Origin: CADCWK01 sp965218235
GTDB taxonomy: Bacteria > Chloroflexota > Chloroflexia > Thermomicrobiales > UBA6265
Direction: 5' to 3'
DNA: 64,000 bases
Assembly: GCA_965218235.1 (NCBI GenBank)
Contig: OZ244596.1
Coordinates: 496,001-560,000, forward strand
Shown: positions 35,476 to 43,513 of the stretch, piece by piece
Position numbering within the stretch: the stretch's first letter is position 1
Layout of the letters: every line of letters starts with the position of its first letter
Position numbers and translations under genes: made by a program
Notes under the pieces: model-generated
What the model was told of the DNA's origin: nothing
What the model saw: the letters and a program-made list of their open reading frames with translations, nothing else
Databases searched by the model: none

Positions 35476-35808
35476 CTAGGATTCCTGCTCGTAGTAGGAG
35501 CAGACCGCCTGGTCGCACCCCCAGCAGCTGCCATTGTCGCCACTGAAACATTCAGTACAGAGGAATGTCCAGCGCATGTAGGGGCAGCGCCACCAGTAGA
35601 GGTACCCGGTGCATTCGGCCTGACAGGTCTCGGAGTGGGGACGGCAGAGGTTGCAGCAGTAGTACCCGAAGCCAGTGTCCGGCAGTGGGTTGGCGGAGGC
35701 GCGAACGGCACCAGCCGCGAGCGCCAGCACGGTGCCACCCATCCCGACGAGTGTCTGGCGCCGGTTGAGCCGGGCCGCGAGCGCCATCCCGATCCGATCA
35801 AGTGTCAT
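35476..35808 (-). CDS. Tat-exported Cys/Trp-rich mini-protein
   Basis: 110 residues. The N-terminus has a twin-arginine signal (RRQTLVGMGGTVLALAAGA, Arg16-Arg17) with probable cleavage after ASA at 39. The mature part of about 71 residues holds 11 Cys (51, 52, 55, 62, 66, 75, 84, 87, 95, 98, 103), 4 Trp (72, 73, 80, 96) and many Tyr. It probably forms a disulfide-locked domain outside the membrane. The MauD-like and MauE-like genes upstream suit this need. Tat signal, Cys density and Trp content recall MauA, the tryptophan-quinone subunit of methylamine dehydrogenase, but it is about half that length and I cannot align it. TAG ends it one codon before the in-frame LivJ-like gene. Confidence 0.75.
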   Translation of the reverse strand: MTLDRIGMALAARLNRRQTLVGMGGTVLALAAGAVRASANPLPDTGFGYYCCNLCRPHSETCQAECTGYLYWWRCPYMRWTFLCTECFSGDNGSCWGCDQAVCSYYEQES

Positions 35809-35848
35809 GACGCTCGCCCCGTTCGTCGTCCTGCCGGAAGTTCTGTGC

Positions 35849-36424
35849 CTAACCTAACATCTGCCGAATCACCGCGACGACACCGATGGACGCCGCGACG
35901 ACCTGCACGGTCCGAAACAGGCCGATGGTCCGGACGACCTGCCGGGAAAAGGTGGGCCCGATCCGGGCGCTGGTGAGGAGATACGGCGTCAGCCAGAGCC
36001 AGGCGGCCCGGGCCAGCCAGTGCCCGGCGAAGAGCGCCGCCCCCATCCATGGGCTGCCGAGGGCAACAGCGACGGCGAGCACGAACCACGGGCCGGCAAA
36101 GGTCAGCCACGTCGAGAAGACCAGTCCCAGGTCGAACCCCCAGAGTCCCGCCGCGACCGGCGCCGGGTAACGGACCCGCAGGTTCTCCGGCGTCTGTCGC
36201 CTCAGCTGCGGGACCGGCCAGGACCGCCCGATCGCTTCGCGCAGGGCAACGAGGATACCGATCACGGTGGCGCAACCGAGTGCCCAGCCCATCGCCGTGC
36301 CATCCAGGATCAGCGACCCCAGCCAGCCAGCCGCGAGACCGACCGATCCGCTCGCGAGCACTCCCGCGAGGGTGTAGGCGATGACGCTCCGCAACCATAT
36401 TCGGCGTAATCCATCCACCTTCAC
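35849..36424 (-). CDS. Integral membrane protein of unknown function
   Basis: 191 residues from GTG at 36424. There are about five hydrophobic helices: residues 10-30, 35-60, then a hydrophilic loop rich in Arg/Pro (VPQLRRQTPENLRVRYP), 88-112, 118-150 with Trp-rich LARAAWLWLTPYLL, and 165-188. No known motif is seen. It lies between the MauD/MauE-like genes and the Cys-rich secreted protein in one apparent operon, with gaps of 33 and 40 bases, so it may be a membrane partner of that system. Confidence 0.65.
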   Translation of the reverse strand: MKVDGLRRIWLRSVIAYTLAGVLASGSVGLAAGWLGSLILDGTAMGWALGCATVIGILVALREAIGRSWPVPQLRRQTPENLRVRYPAPVAAGLWGFDLGLVFSTWLTFAGPWFVLAVAVALGSPWMGAALFAGHWLARAAWLWLTPYLLTSARIGPTFSRQVVRTIGLFRTVQVVAASIGVVAVIRQMLG

Positions 36425-36457
36425 GGGTGGCCCCAGCGCTCCGATGAGCGACTGTCC

Positions 36458-36643
36458 TCAGTAGCCCGCCAGTTGCGTCGAGCCCAGCGCAATGCTGACG
36501 CCGAGCAGCGCGAAGCCGGGCGCGACGAACAGCGCCGCCAGGGCCGCGGTCAGAGCGAGGGTGGCGACCGTGATGGCGACCAGCCTGATCCGCCGGTAGA
36601 CCTCATCCGCTTCGGCCGGCCCCGGCGACGCCTGAGCCGTCAT
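36458..36643 (-). CDS. 61-residue membrane protein
   Basis: ATG at 36641-36643 overlaps the stop of the MauD-like gene by 4 bases. The protein has a short charged N-terminus (EADEVYRRIR) and two closely spaced hydrophobic segments (about residues 21-38 and 41-55), ending in QLAGY. No family is recognised. The overlap and strand make it part of the MauE/MauD-like operon. It could be a small subunit or an assembly helper; nothing in the sequence decides. Confidence 0.6.
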   Translation of the reverse strand: MTAQASPGPAEADEVYRRIRLVAITVATLALTAALAALFVAPGFALLGVSIALGSTQLAGY

Positions 36644-37218
36644 GGGCGACCGCCGGTTGCCACGGAAGCGTCGCTCCGTGCGGAATCGACCCCGGTCGCG
36701 ACGACGAGTTCCGGCTCGGGCTCCACCAGATCGCTGGTCATCAGCCCGCCAAAACTGCGGATCTGCCCCTCCTCGTCGACGACGACCGTCATCGGCGACG
36801 ACGTGATCCCGAACGCCTTGCCGACCGCGCCGCCCTCGTCGAGCGCGAACCGGACATCGGGTTCGACGACCCGGGCCAGCCGCGCCGCGTCCTCTGCCCG
36901 GCCGTTGCAGAGGATGACGATGTTGCTCCCCACCCGTTTCCGGACCGGGCCGAGGCTGGTCACCGCCTGCCGGCAGGACGGGCAGTCGGGCGTTACGAAC
37001 AGCAGGGCGTAGGGCGTCTGGTCGATGTCGCGGGTATCGATGACCTGGCCGTCCAGCGTCGGTGCCTGGAAGTGCGGTGCCCGGCGGGGCTCGCCGACGG
37101 CCACGCCGACCTGCCGCCGGAGATCGTAGACCGACCGGACCAACCCCAGGACGAGCAGGAACAGCACGATCGTCACGACCCAGAGCACCAGGAAGGACAC
37201 GTAGAAGGCGGTCGTCAT
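36640..37218 (-). CDS. MauD-like membrane-anchored thioredoxin-fold protein
   Basis: 192 residues from ATG at 37218. A single N-terminal helix (about 4-28) anchors a thioredoxin-like domain outside the membrane: GEPRRAPHFQAPTLDG, the redox motif TPDCPSCRQ (Cys79, Cys82) and the cis-Pro loop ITSSPMTVVVDEEG (Pro142). This is the layout of MauD, which helps form disulfides in the methylamine dehydrogenase small subunit. The start overlaps the MauE-like stop by 4 bases. The Cys-rich exported protein encoded downstream is the obvious candidate substrate. No methylamine dehydrogenase large subunit is present in the window. Confidence 0.85.
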   Translation of the reverse strand: MTTAFYVSFLVLWVVTIVLFLLVLGLVRSVYDLRRQVGVAVGEPRRAPHFQAPTLDGQVIDTRDIDQTPYALLFVTPDCPSCRQAVTSLGPVRKRVGSNIVILCNGRAEDAARLARVVEPDVRFALDEGGAVGKAFGITSSPMTVVVDEEGQIRSFGGLMTSDLVEPEPELVVATGVDSARSDASVATGGRP

Positions 37219-37781
37219 GCCGTCTCTCCGGACATCGGTTCGGCCGTTGTGGCGGGAACCGGTCCAACCAGACCGAGCGCGGTTCGGATGTCCGGGATCA
37301 GCAGGACGAGCCGGCCGAGGATCAGCCCGCCCGCCGCGAGCGTCGCCGCCATCGGCAGGTCCCAGCCGCCGAGCCATCGATCAGGATCAGTGCGACCGAC
37401 TCCCGATCCGGCAAGCGCGACGAGGAGGAGCAACGCGACCCGCACCACGGCAGTGGGCGAGACCACATCGTCGCCGCCGAAACACCCGCAGGGGATCGCC
37501 AGACGCCGGCCAAGGGCGCTGCCCACGGCAATGCCGAACACCACGAACAGCGCCGAGGCCAGCCAGAACCCTGCCGGGGAACCGACCACGAGGAAGCCGA
37601 CGGCCACGCTCTCGGCGGCGATCAGTATCCACGCTGCCGGGACGACCGCCACGGCCGGCAGGAGCCGGTAGCGACCGATGTCGCCCGCGAACCGGACCGG
37701 ATCACGAAGCTTCCCGAGCGCGGAGACCAGCAGCACCGCCGCCATCGCCAGACGCAGGGCCATCCAGAGGACATCGATCAT
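37215..37781 (-). CDS. MauE-like / DoxX-type membrane protein
   Basis: 188 residues from ATG at 37781. Four to five membrane helices begin LRLAMAAVLLVSALGKLRDP, typical of MauE, and the loop after helix three carries the Cys pair IPCGCFGGDD (Cys98, Cys100). MauE proteins work with MauD as membrane electron carriers for disulfide formation, analogous to DsbB/VKOR. It is the first gene of a six-gene minus-strand operon ending in the Cys-rich protein and the LivJ-like protein. A later Met (37763) is possible as start. Confidence 0.82.
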   Translation of the reverse strand: MIDVLWMALRLAMAAVLLVSALGKLRDPVRFAGDIGRYRLLPAVAVVPAAWILIAAESVAVGFLVVGSPAGFWLASALFVVFGIAVGSALGRRLAIPCGCFGGDDVVSPTAVVRVALLLLVALAGSGVGRTDPDRWLGGWDLPMAATLAAGGLILGRLVLLIPDIRTALGLVGPVPATTAEPMSGETA

Positions 37782-37995
37782 CGACCGAACCACCGGATCG
37801 CAGGACGGGATGCGGCTGTTCGGGCGGGCGTCGACAAGGTCACCATGTCTGGCAGAATACCATTGGCTCAGCCGGCCTGAACTTTCGGTCGCCTCACCCG
37901 GGTTCCCGGTTGAGGCGTCGGCTACACTGCGCGAGCACCCTCCCATCCGCGTCGCGTCGGTCACGTCCACCCTGTCAGGTACGATCGGGATTGCC

Positions 37996-39267
37996 ATGAC
38001 ACTCGACGCAGACCTCCGCGCCAGCACCAACGACGCCCGATCCGGCGCGCCCCCGCGGCGGGACCAGCGGACGACGACGCTGCCACCAACCGCCGATGTC
38101 GTGGTCATCGGGGGCGGCATCGTCGGCACGTCGACGGCGCTCGCCCTCTCGCGGACCGGGCTCCACCCGCTCATCGTCGAGCTCGGCGATTCGCTGGCCA
38201 ATCTGACGACCGCCAACGCGTCCGCCAACGTCCGGGCGGAATACGGCAGCCGGGCCGAAGTGGCGCTGATCAACGATGGCCTCGCCTTCTATGACGACTT
38301 CGCCGCCCGGACGGGACTTTCCGTCCCCGACGCCGACATCGACTTCGAGTGCCACGGCGGGATGTTCGCGACAACGGAGCCGGACGGATTCGCCCGTCTC
38401 ACCGCGCTGGTCGAGCGGCAGCGCGACCTCGGAGTGGTCGACGCCTCCGTGCTGTCCGGCGACGACGCTCGCCGGAACCACCCGTGGCTGGCGGCCGAGA
38501 TGACGGCGGCCATGCTGCGACCCCACGACGGCTGGCCGAGCGCAGTCCGGGCGACCGAGCTGATGGCGCGAGCGTCCGGAGCCACGATCTGCCTGGATAC
38601 GGCGGTCGACGACTTCATCGTCCGGGATGGCCGCCTGACGGGTATCCGGACCAGTCGTGGCATCATCTCGACTGGCCGGGCCGTCGTGGCGACCGGACCG
38701 TTCGTCACCACACTGATCCGCGCCGCATTGCCGATTCGCCTGGTCCGGCGACACCGGCTGACGCTGGGAAGCCATCCGGCGATTCCCCTGGGGGCGCCAC
38801 TGACCGTCGATCTCGATTTCGGGGCATACTGGCGCCCCCGGAACGATGGCGCGATCCTGGCCTGGCCGCGGGACTTCTCGGCTGGACCACCGCTCTCGCC
38901 AGTCCCGATCGACCCGAGCTTCCCCGACTCCATCCTGCGGGACCCGAACGGCGTTCAGCGGATCTCGCCGTTCTGGCGGTCCGTCGCCGCTGAACTCCCC
39001 CGCGATGGATGGGACCTGGCGGCCGGGCAGTTCGACGTCACGCCGGACAACGGACCCATCGTCGACGAGCTCGAGGACCGGCGCGGGCTCTGGATCAACG
39101 CCGGCTACAGCGGCCAGGGGCTGATCGCCTCCCCGGCCGGCGCGCAGCTCCTGGCCGACCTGATGACCGGAGCGCGGCATCCGGCCGACAACCCCTTCCG
39201 CCTGTCCCGCTTCCCGGCGGACGCGGCACTGACGGCCGCCAGTGGCAGCCGTCCCGTGCGCGCCTGA
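37996..39267 (+). CDS. FAD-dependent oxidoreductase, D-amino acid oxidase (DAO) family
   Basis: 423 residues from ATG at 37996. A 35-residue polar extension precedes the dinucleotide motif DVVVIGGGIVGTSTALALSR. Then come LANLTTANASANVRAEYG, the substrate-domain segment CHGGMFATTEPDG, FVTT after VVATGP, and the C-terminal FAD motif GLWINAGYSGQGLIASPAGA. Such enzymes oxidise amines or amino acids (sarcosine, glycine, D-amino acids). Substrate cannot be told. It diverges from the MauE/MauD-like operon with a 214-base shared upstream region, which may be meaningful since both concern amine or redox chemistry. Confidence 0.85.
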   Translation: MTLDADLRASTNDARSGAPPRRDQRTTTLPPTADVVVIGGGIVGTSTALALSRTGLHPLIVELGDSLANLTTANASANVRAEYGSRAEVALINDGLAFYDDFAARTGLSVPDADIDFECHGGMFATTEPDGFARLTALVERQRDLGVVDASVLSGDDARRNHPWLAAEMTAAMLRPHDGWPSAVRATELMARASGATICLDTAVDDFIVRDGRLTGIRTSRGIISTGRAVVATGPFVTTLIRAALPIRLVRRHRLTLGSHPAIPLGAPLTVDLDFGAYWRPRNDGAILAWPRDFSAGPPLSPVPIDPSFPDSILRDPNGVQRISPFWRSVAAELPRDGWDLAAGQFDVTPDNGPIVDELEDRRGLWINAGYSGQGLIASPAGAQLLADLMTGARHPADNPFRLSRFPADAALTAASGSRPVRA

Positions 39268-39418
39268 TCCCCATGCCTCGTCTTCAGCCCAGCCGGCCGG
39301 GCGACCGCGACGCTCCTGGGCGCACGCTCTGCAAGGAACCCCATCTACGTCTCTCCGGATCAACCCGACGCGCTCGAACTCCGGACTCACCTGCCCCCTG
39401 CCGCACGGAGCACGCACC

Positions 39419-40156
39419 ATGACCGATGACACCACCAACGACCGTTCCCGCCGCCCCAATCCCGACCGGCGGGTATCCCCGTTCGACGACGGCTTCGTGA
39501 CGCTCTGGAAGCAGGACGCGGCCGCCGGTTCGGACCAGACCAATCGACCAGGCGAGGCGACGAAGGTCGATAGCGTTCTACCCGATGCCTGGGGCGATGC
39601 CGATCCGGCGATGGCTGAGTCCGACCCTCCTGACGATCCGCCGGCCGAGCCGGTCGAGGAGCCGGTCGACATCGCGATCGACACGCTTCGCGGCGAGGAC
39701 GCGATCCTCGAGCGCGAGGCCGCCAATCAGGCCCTCCGGCCGGTCCTGCGCTCGCTGGAGGCGGCCGGGCTCTACGCCTACATCACGCTCGACGACGAGA
39801 ATCGCTGGACGGTTGCGTCCGACGACGAGCGGGGGCGGGTCGATGTCCGGCTGGATGACGGCGACTACGAGGTCGTAATGGCCGCGACCTCGCCCGGCAT
39901 GTACGCCGACGAGGACAACGCCTACCGGCGGCGCTCGCTGGAGCGGCTGGCGCGGATGCTGATCCCGCGGGTCGCCCGGGGCTACCTCGCCGATCACCAG
40001 AAGGCATCCTGGGACGAGGTCGACGCTGGCACCGCCGTCCAGGTCCGCTACGTGCTGCCGCGGGCCGAACCGGAGGCGATCGGGCCGTTCGTCATCGAGC
40101 ACTTCGAGGAGCTGGAAGAGCTGCTCTCGTTCGTCGAAGAGCAGATCAGCCGGTAA
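39419..40156 (+). CDS. Acidic protein of unknown function
   Basis: 245 residues from ATG at 39419 with cggag upstream. The first 85 residues are disordered and rich in Asp, Pro and Glu. The remainder looks folded, with alternating strands and helices (LYAYITLDDENRWTVASDDE, RVDVRLDDGDYEVVM, RRRSLERLARMLIPRVARG, VQVRYVLPRAEPEA) and an acidic helical end (IEHFEELEELLSFVEEQ). No signal peptide or membrane helix. I do not recognise a family. It precedes adenine deaminase by 29 bases on the same strand. Confidence 0.7.
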   Translation: MTDDTTNDRSRRPNPDRRVSPFDDGFVTLWKQDAAAGSDQTNRPGEATKVDSVLPDAWGDADPAMAESDPPDDPPAEPVEEPVDIAIDTLRGEDAILEREAANQALRPVLRSLEAAGLYAYITLDDENRWTVASDDERGRVDVRLDDGDYEVVMAATSPGMYADEDNAYRRRSLERLARMLIPRVARGYLADHQKASWDEVDAGTAVQVRYVLPRAEPEAIGPFVIEHFEELEELLSFVEEQISR

Positions 40157-40185
40157 GCCAGTCGCGCGATCACCCAGGAGCCAGC

Positions 40186-41937
40186 ATGTCGAGCGTCGTC
40201 CCCGAATCCGGAGCGGCCGATTCGGCGCTGGCCGTCTGGCGCCGCCGGCTGGCCGTCGCCCAGCGCCAGCTCCCCGCCGATCTGATCATCCGGGGCGGGA
40301 CCGTCGTCAACGTCCACAGCGGTGAGTTGCTCCGGCAGGATGTCGCGATCGCCAACGGCCGGATTGCGGCCGTCGGGCTGGGGTACGAGGGTTCCGAGAC
40401 CATCGACGCCACCGGCCTTGTGGTCGCGCCGTCCTTCATCGACGGCCACGTCCACGTCGAGAGCGCGCTGGTCTGGGTCACCGAGTTCGCCCGGGCGGTC
40501 GTCCCCCGCGGCACCGGCGCTGTCGTCACGGACCCGCACGAGATCGCCAACGTCGCTGGGCTGGCCGGTATGCGGTCGCTTCGCGACGCCGCCCGGTCGC
40601 TCCCGATGCGGGTGGCCTTCACGGTCCCGAGCTGCGTCCCTGCCTCGCCGCACGAGAGCTCCGGCGTGACACTCGGCCCGGACGCCGTCGCTGAGGCGCT
40701 GGCCTGGCCCGAGGTCGCTGGCCTGGGCGAGATGATGAATTTTCCGGGACTCCTGGCCGGCGACACCGGGATCGCCGCGAAGCTCACCAACGCCGCCGAT
40801 CGTCGTCTCCGGCGGGACGGCCACGCGCCCGGTCTGCGCGGCGACGCCCTCCAGGCCTACGCCGGGGCCGGACCGAGCAGCGACCACGAGTCGACCTCGC
40901 TCGATGAGGCGCGGGACAAGCTGCGGGCGGGGTTGATGGTAATGATCCGGGAGGGATCGACCGAGCAGAACCTGCACGAGCTACTGCCGCTCGTCACGGA
41001 CGGGACCTACCCGCGCTGCTGCTTCGCGTCGGACGACCGCGACTGCCACACCCTGCTCCACCGCGGCCACATGGACGACATCCTCCGCCAGGCGATCCGG
41101 GCCGGCCTGGAGCCCGTCCGCGCGATCCGGATGGCGACCTGGAATACGGCCGACTACTGGCGTCTGGACGGTCTCGGCGCCGTCGCGCCTGGCTACCGCG
41201 CCAACCTCGTCCTGCTCAGCGACCTCGGGTCCGTCACCGTCGCGGCGACGATCTACGAGGGCCGTGTCGTTGCCCAGGACGGCCGGCTCGTCGCGCCGCT
41301 CGATCCGCCGGCCAACGCCGCCCCGGGGCTACGCGAGACTGTCCGCGTCGCTCCCGTCACGACCAACGACCTGCGGCTGACACCGGCCGACGCCCGGCTG
41401 GCGGTCCAGGTTACGCCGGGACAGATCGTCACGACGGCGATCGCCGTCGAGCCGACGGTCGTCGAGGGCTGGGTCCGGGCCGATCCGGTCCGCGACCTGC
41501 TCAAGCTCGTCTCGGTCGAGCGCCACCACGCGACCGGCCGGGTCGGCGTTGGGCTGGTCCGAGGGATCGGGCTCCGCCGCGGAGCGCTGGCGAGCACGAT
41601 CGCCCACGATGCCCACAACATCCTCGCCGTCGGTGTCAGCGAGGCGGACATCCTTGGCGCGATCGCCATCGTCGCCGAGAGCCAGGGTGGTCTCGCCGTC
41701 GTCGCCGATGGGCAGATTCTCGGCCACCTCCCGCTGCCGATCGCCGGGCTGCTCTCGGACCAGCCGCTCGAAGTAGTCGCCGCCGAATACGAGGCGCTCG
41801 AAGCCGTCGCCCGGTCGCTGGGAAGCACCCTGGTCTCACCCTTTGGGACGCTCGCCTTCATGTCGCTCAGCGTGATCCCCGAGATCCGCGTGACCGACCG
41901 GGGCACGCTCGTGTTATCGGGTGAGCTGAGCCATTAA
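40186..41937 (+). CDS. ade: Adenine deaminase
   Basis: 583 residues. It converts adenine to hypoxanthine for purine salvage. The metal-dependent hydrolase core starts LIIRGGTVVNVHSGE and has the H-x-H metal motif FIDGHVHVESALV, then DPHEIANVAG, VPSCVPASPHESSG, LGEMMNFPGLLAGD, DGHAPGLRG, SSDHESTS and CFASDDRDCHTLLHRGH. The C-terminal domain has HDAHNILAVGVS and ends STLVSPFGTLAFMSLSVIPE, both typical of Ade. It is probably co-transcribed with the acidic protein upstream. Confidence 0.94.
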   Translation: MSSVVPESGAADSALAVWRRRLAVAQRQLPADLIIRGGTVVNVHSGELLRQDVAIANGRIAAVGLGYEGSETIDATGLVVAPSFIDGHVHVESALVWVTEFARAVVPRGTGAVVTDPHEIANVAGLAGMRSLRDAARSLPMRVAFTVPSCVPASPHESSGVTLGPDAVAEALAWPEVAGLGEMMNFPGLLAGDTGIAAKLTNAADRRLRRDGHAPGLRGDALQAYAGAGPSSDHESTSLDEARDKLRAGLMVMIREGSTEQNLHELLPLVTDGTYPRCCFASDDRDCHTLLHRGHMDDILRQAIRAGLEPVRAIRMATWNTADYWRLDGLGAVAPGYRANLVLLSDLGSVTVAATIYEGRVVAQDGRLVAPLDPPANAAPGLRETVRVAPVTTNDLRLTPADARLAVQVTPGQIVTTAIAVEPTVVEGWVRADPVRDLLKLVSVERHHATGRVGVGLVRGIGLRRGALASTIAHDAHNILAVGVSEADILGAIAIVAESQGGLAVVADGQILGHLPLPIAGLLSDQPLEVVAAEYEALEAVARSLGSTLVSPFGTLAFMSLSVIPEIRVTDRGTLVLSGELSH

Positions 41938-42355
41938 CTCTCGGTAGCGACTATCGACAAACAGTTCATGTGGCCTTCTGGCCGGGATTTGGAAGTTATT
42001 CCGGCATCTTTATGAAGTTCTCACTTGGAAGCACCTGAACCGCTGGCGATGCGATTGCTGGATCCCTCCTCGACTACGACACTTTTCCCATAGTGTCAAC
42101 ACCGCGCAGTCGGGATCGGTCCGAACGGGCGGGCGCCCCGCGTCCCCAAATGGTTTGCGCGAATGAGTACGAGATGCCCGTCTTCGACAGCATCATGCGG
42201 TTCTTCAGCCGGCACTGGGTCGCCACCAACTGGGGACCGCGCATTTGCCATCAGGAGGGCCCGTCCTGCCTGCGCCGCGGCGAGCACGACGCCGCCCGCG
42301 ACTTCGGCGCGTAGGCTCCCGGTCGAACCGATCGGCGAGGTCGTCGCCCGAACGC
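41938..42355. other. Intergenic stretch without recognisable gene
   Basis: About 420 bases between ade and the terminator of the DUF983 gene. Short frames on both strands exist but show no family motif or ribosome site. The first 120 bases are visibly lower in G+C than the surroundings (for example ttccggcatctttatgaagt), as in regulatory or decayed DNA. Confidence 0.5.
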
Positions 42356-42392
42356 AAAGAGGCGGCTCCGAGCACATCGGAGCCGCCTCTTT
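42356..42392 (-). terminator. Hairpin terminator after DUF983 gene
   Basis: A 16-bp perfect stem (42356-42371 with 42377-42392) and a 5-base loop lie 36 bases beyond the stop of the minus-strand DUF983 gene. The stem base is AAAG/CTTT, giving a short U-run in the transcript. It can also end ade transcription from the other side. Confidence 0.75.
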
Positions 42393-42428
42393 GGTGTCAT
42401 CACGTCTCCGACTCGATCCGGCTCGTGG

Positions 42429-43082
42429 TCAGGCCGCCGATGATGGATTGTTCGGGGTGGGATGGTCGCGCTGGAGCCTGGCCGCCGTCTCCCCAGTCGT
42501 CCCCTTCGTCGCAATGAGATCGGGCCGGTCGACCTCCTCCCAGGCCGTCTTCTCGGGCGGGTCGAGGACGAGGTCGAGCGCCATCCAGAGCGCGGCCGAG
42601 AGCGGGTAACCCAGGATCGGCAACGCGATGGCGACGGCGACCCCCAGGATCTGGATCTGGAGGACGGACAGGTCGGTCAGAGCAAGCACACTGACGACCG
42701 TCACCATTCCCAGCACGAGCGCCGCGACGAGGTTGACGGCATACGTGCCGACGAAGTAGCCCTCCTCGCGCTCGAACGGAATGCCGCAGGTCGGGCAGGT
42801 GTCCCTGAGGGCCACGAGGTTCCTGTAGATGTGGCCACCGCCGCAGTACGGGCAGCGCCGGGTGATGGCGCGTCCGACCAGCGTCCGGAGCCGGCGGAAC
42901 CCCGACGGCGGCAGGTGCCAGAGAGCGGGCTGGGCCGCCCGGAACCAGGCGGCGCGGCTCCGATCGAAACCGCTGGTCCGTTTGACGGGCGTCGGGGACG
43001 GGGTACTGGCCGGGGACGGCGTCGAGCTGGACAAGAGACCCTCCGTTCGATCACGGCCACGCGGCGCGATATCATCGGGCAT
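42429..43082 (-). CDS. DUF983 family membrane protein
   Basis: 217 residues. A disordered Ser/Thr/Pro N-terminus is followed by two CxxC pairs in RRCPYCGGGHIYRNLVAL and DTCPTCGIPFEREEGYFVG, then two membrane helices (about residues 115-137 and 142-168). This zinc-ribbon plus membrane-hairpin layout is that of DUF983 proteins, whose role is not established. The ATG at 43082 lacks a ribosome site, so the message may be leaderless or the start may be internal. The last 35 residues are polar. Confidence 0.82.
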   Translation of the reverse strand: MPDDIAPRGRDRTEGLLSSSTPSPASTPSPTPVKRTSGFDRSRAAWFRAAQPALWHLPPSGFRRLRTLVGRAITRRCPYCGGGHIYRNLVALRDTCPTCGIPFEREEGYFVGTYAVNLVAALVLGMVTVVSVLALTDLSVLQIQILGVAVAIALPILGYPLSAALWMALDLVLDPPEKTAWEEVDRPDLIATKGTTGETAARLQRDHPTPNNPSSAA

Positions 43083-43155
43083 TACATGTAAACGCCTACT
43101 TCCCGCTGACCGGCCCCATCGATGTGAAGCCTATTGCCGGGCGTTCCTGGTTTTG

Positions 43156-43256
43156 CAGCAGACCGTTATGCCGGCCCTGAAGGGTCCAGCTGAACGACAT
43201 TGGTTGTGCGGCAGACCACCAGACTAGCCCTGAAGGGACCGGCTGAACGACGTTAG
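43156..43256. repeat. Two tandem direct family A repeat ends
   Basis: Two copies of the family A end lie in the same orientation: one around ggccctgaagggtccagctg at 43173-43192 with cgacattggt following, and one around ccctgaagggaccggctgaa at 43228-43247. Each is preceded by gcagacc or a close variant. They sit in the 431-base gap between the DUF983 and uppP genes; the remaining bases to 43513 carry only the presumed uppP promoter region. Confidence 0.75.
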
Positions 43257-43513
43257 AGTGCCCAGCGATCAGCCGAGATCATGCTTGCTCAGCCCACTCG
43301 TTCACCCGGCAGCGATGCGATTTCGCTGGGTCCGGCGAAAAACCGAGCGACGCCTGTTACCGAGCGTTCTTACCTGGTTCACCAAGGCGAGCCATGCCGA
43401 TAGTCATCGTCTCTTCATCGGAACTTCATGTGTGAGGTGGTAGTCTGTCCCGGCTCCGACCCCTCAGCGTCCAACGTCGCATCTGGCCCCGCGCCTCAAA
43501 GGATAGCCAACGC

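Noticed and set aside
34192..37781. A true methylamine dehydrogenase cluster
   Set aside because: There is no MauB-like beta-propeller, MauG di-haem enzyme or amicyanin, and the Cys-rich protein is too short to be MauA.
42093..42314. A small open frame between ade and the DUF983 gene
   Set aside because: It has no ribosome site, no homology pattern and overlaps an equally long frame on the other strand.
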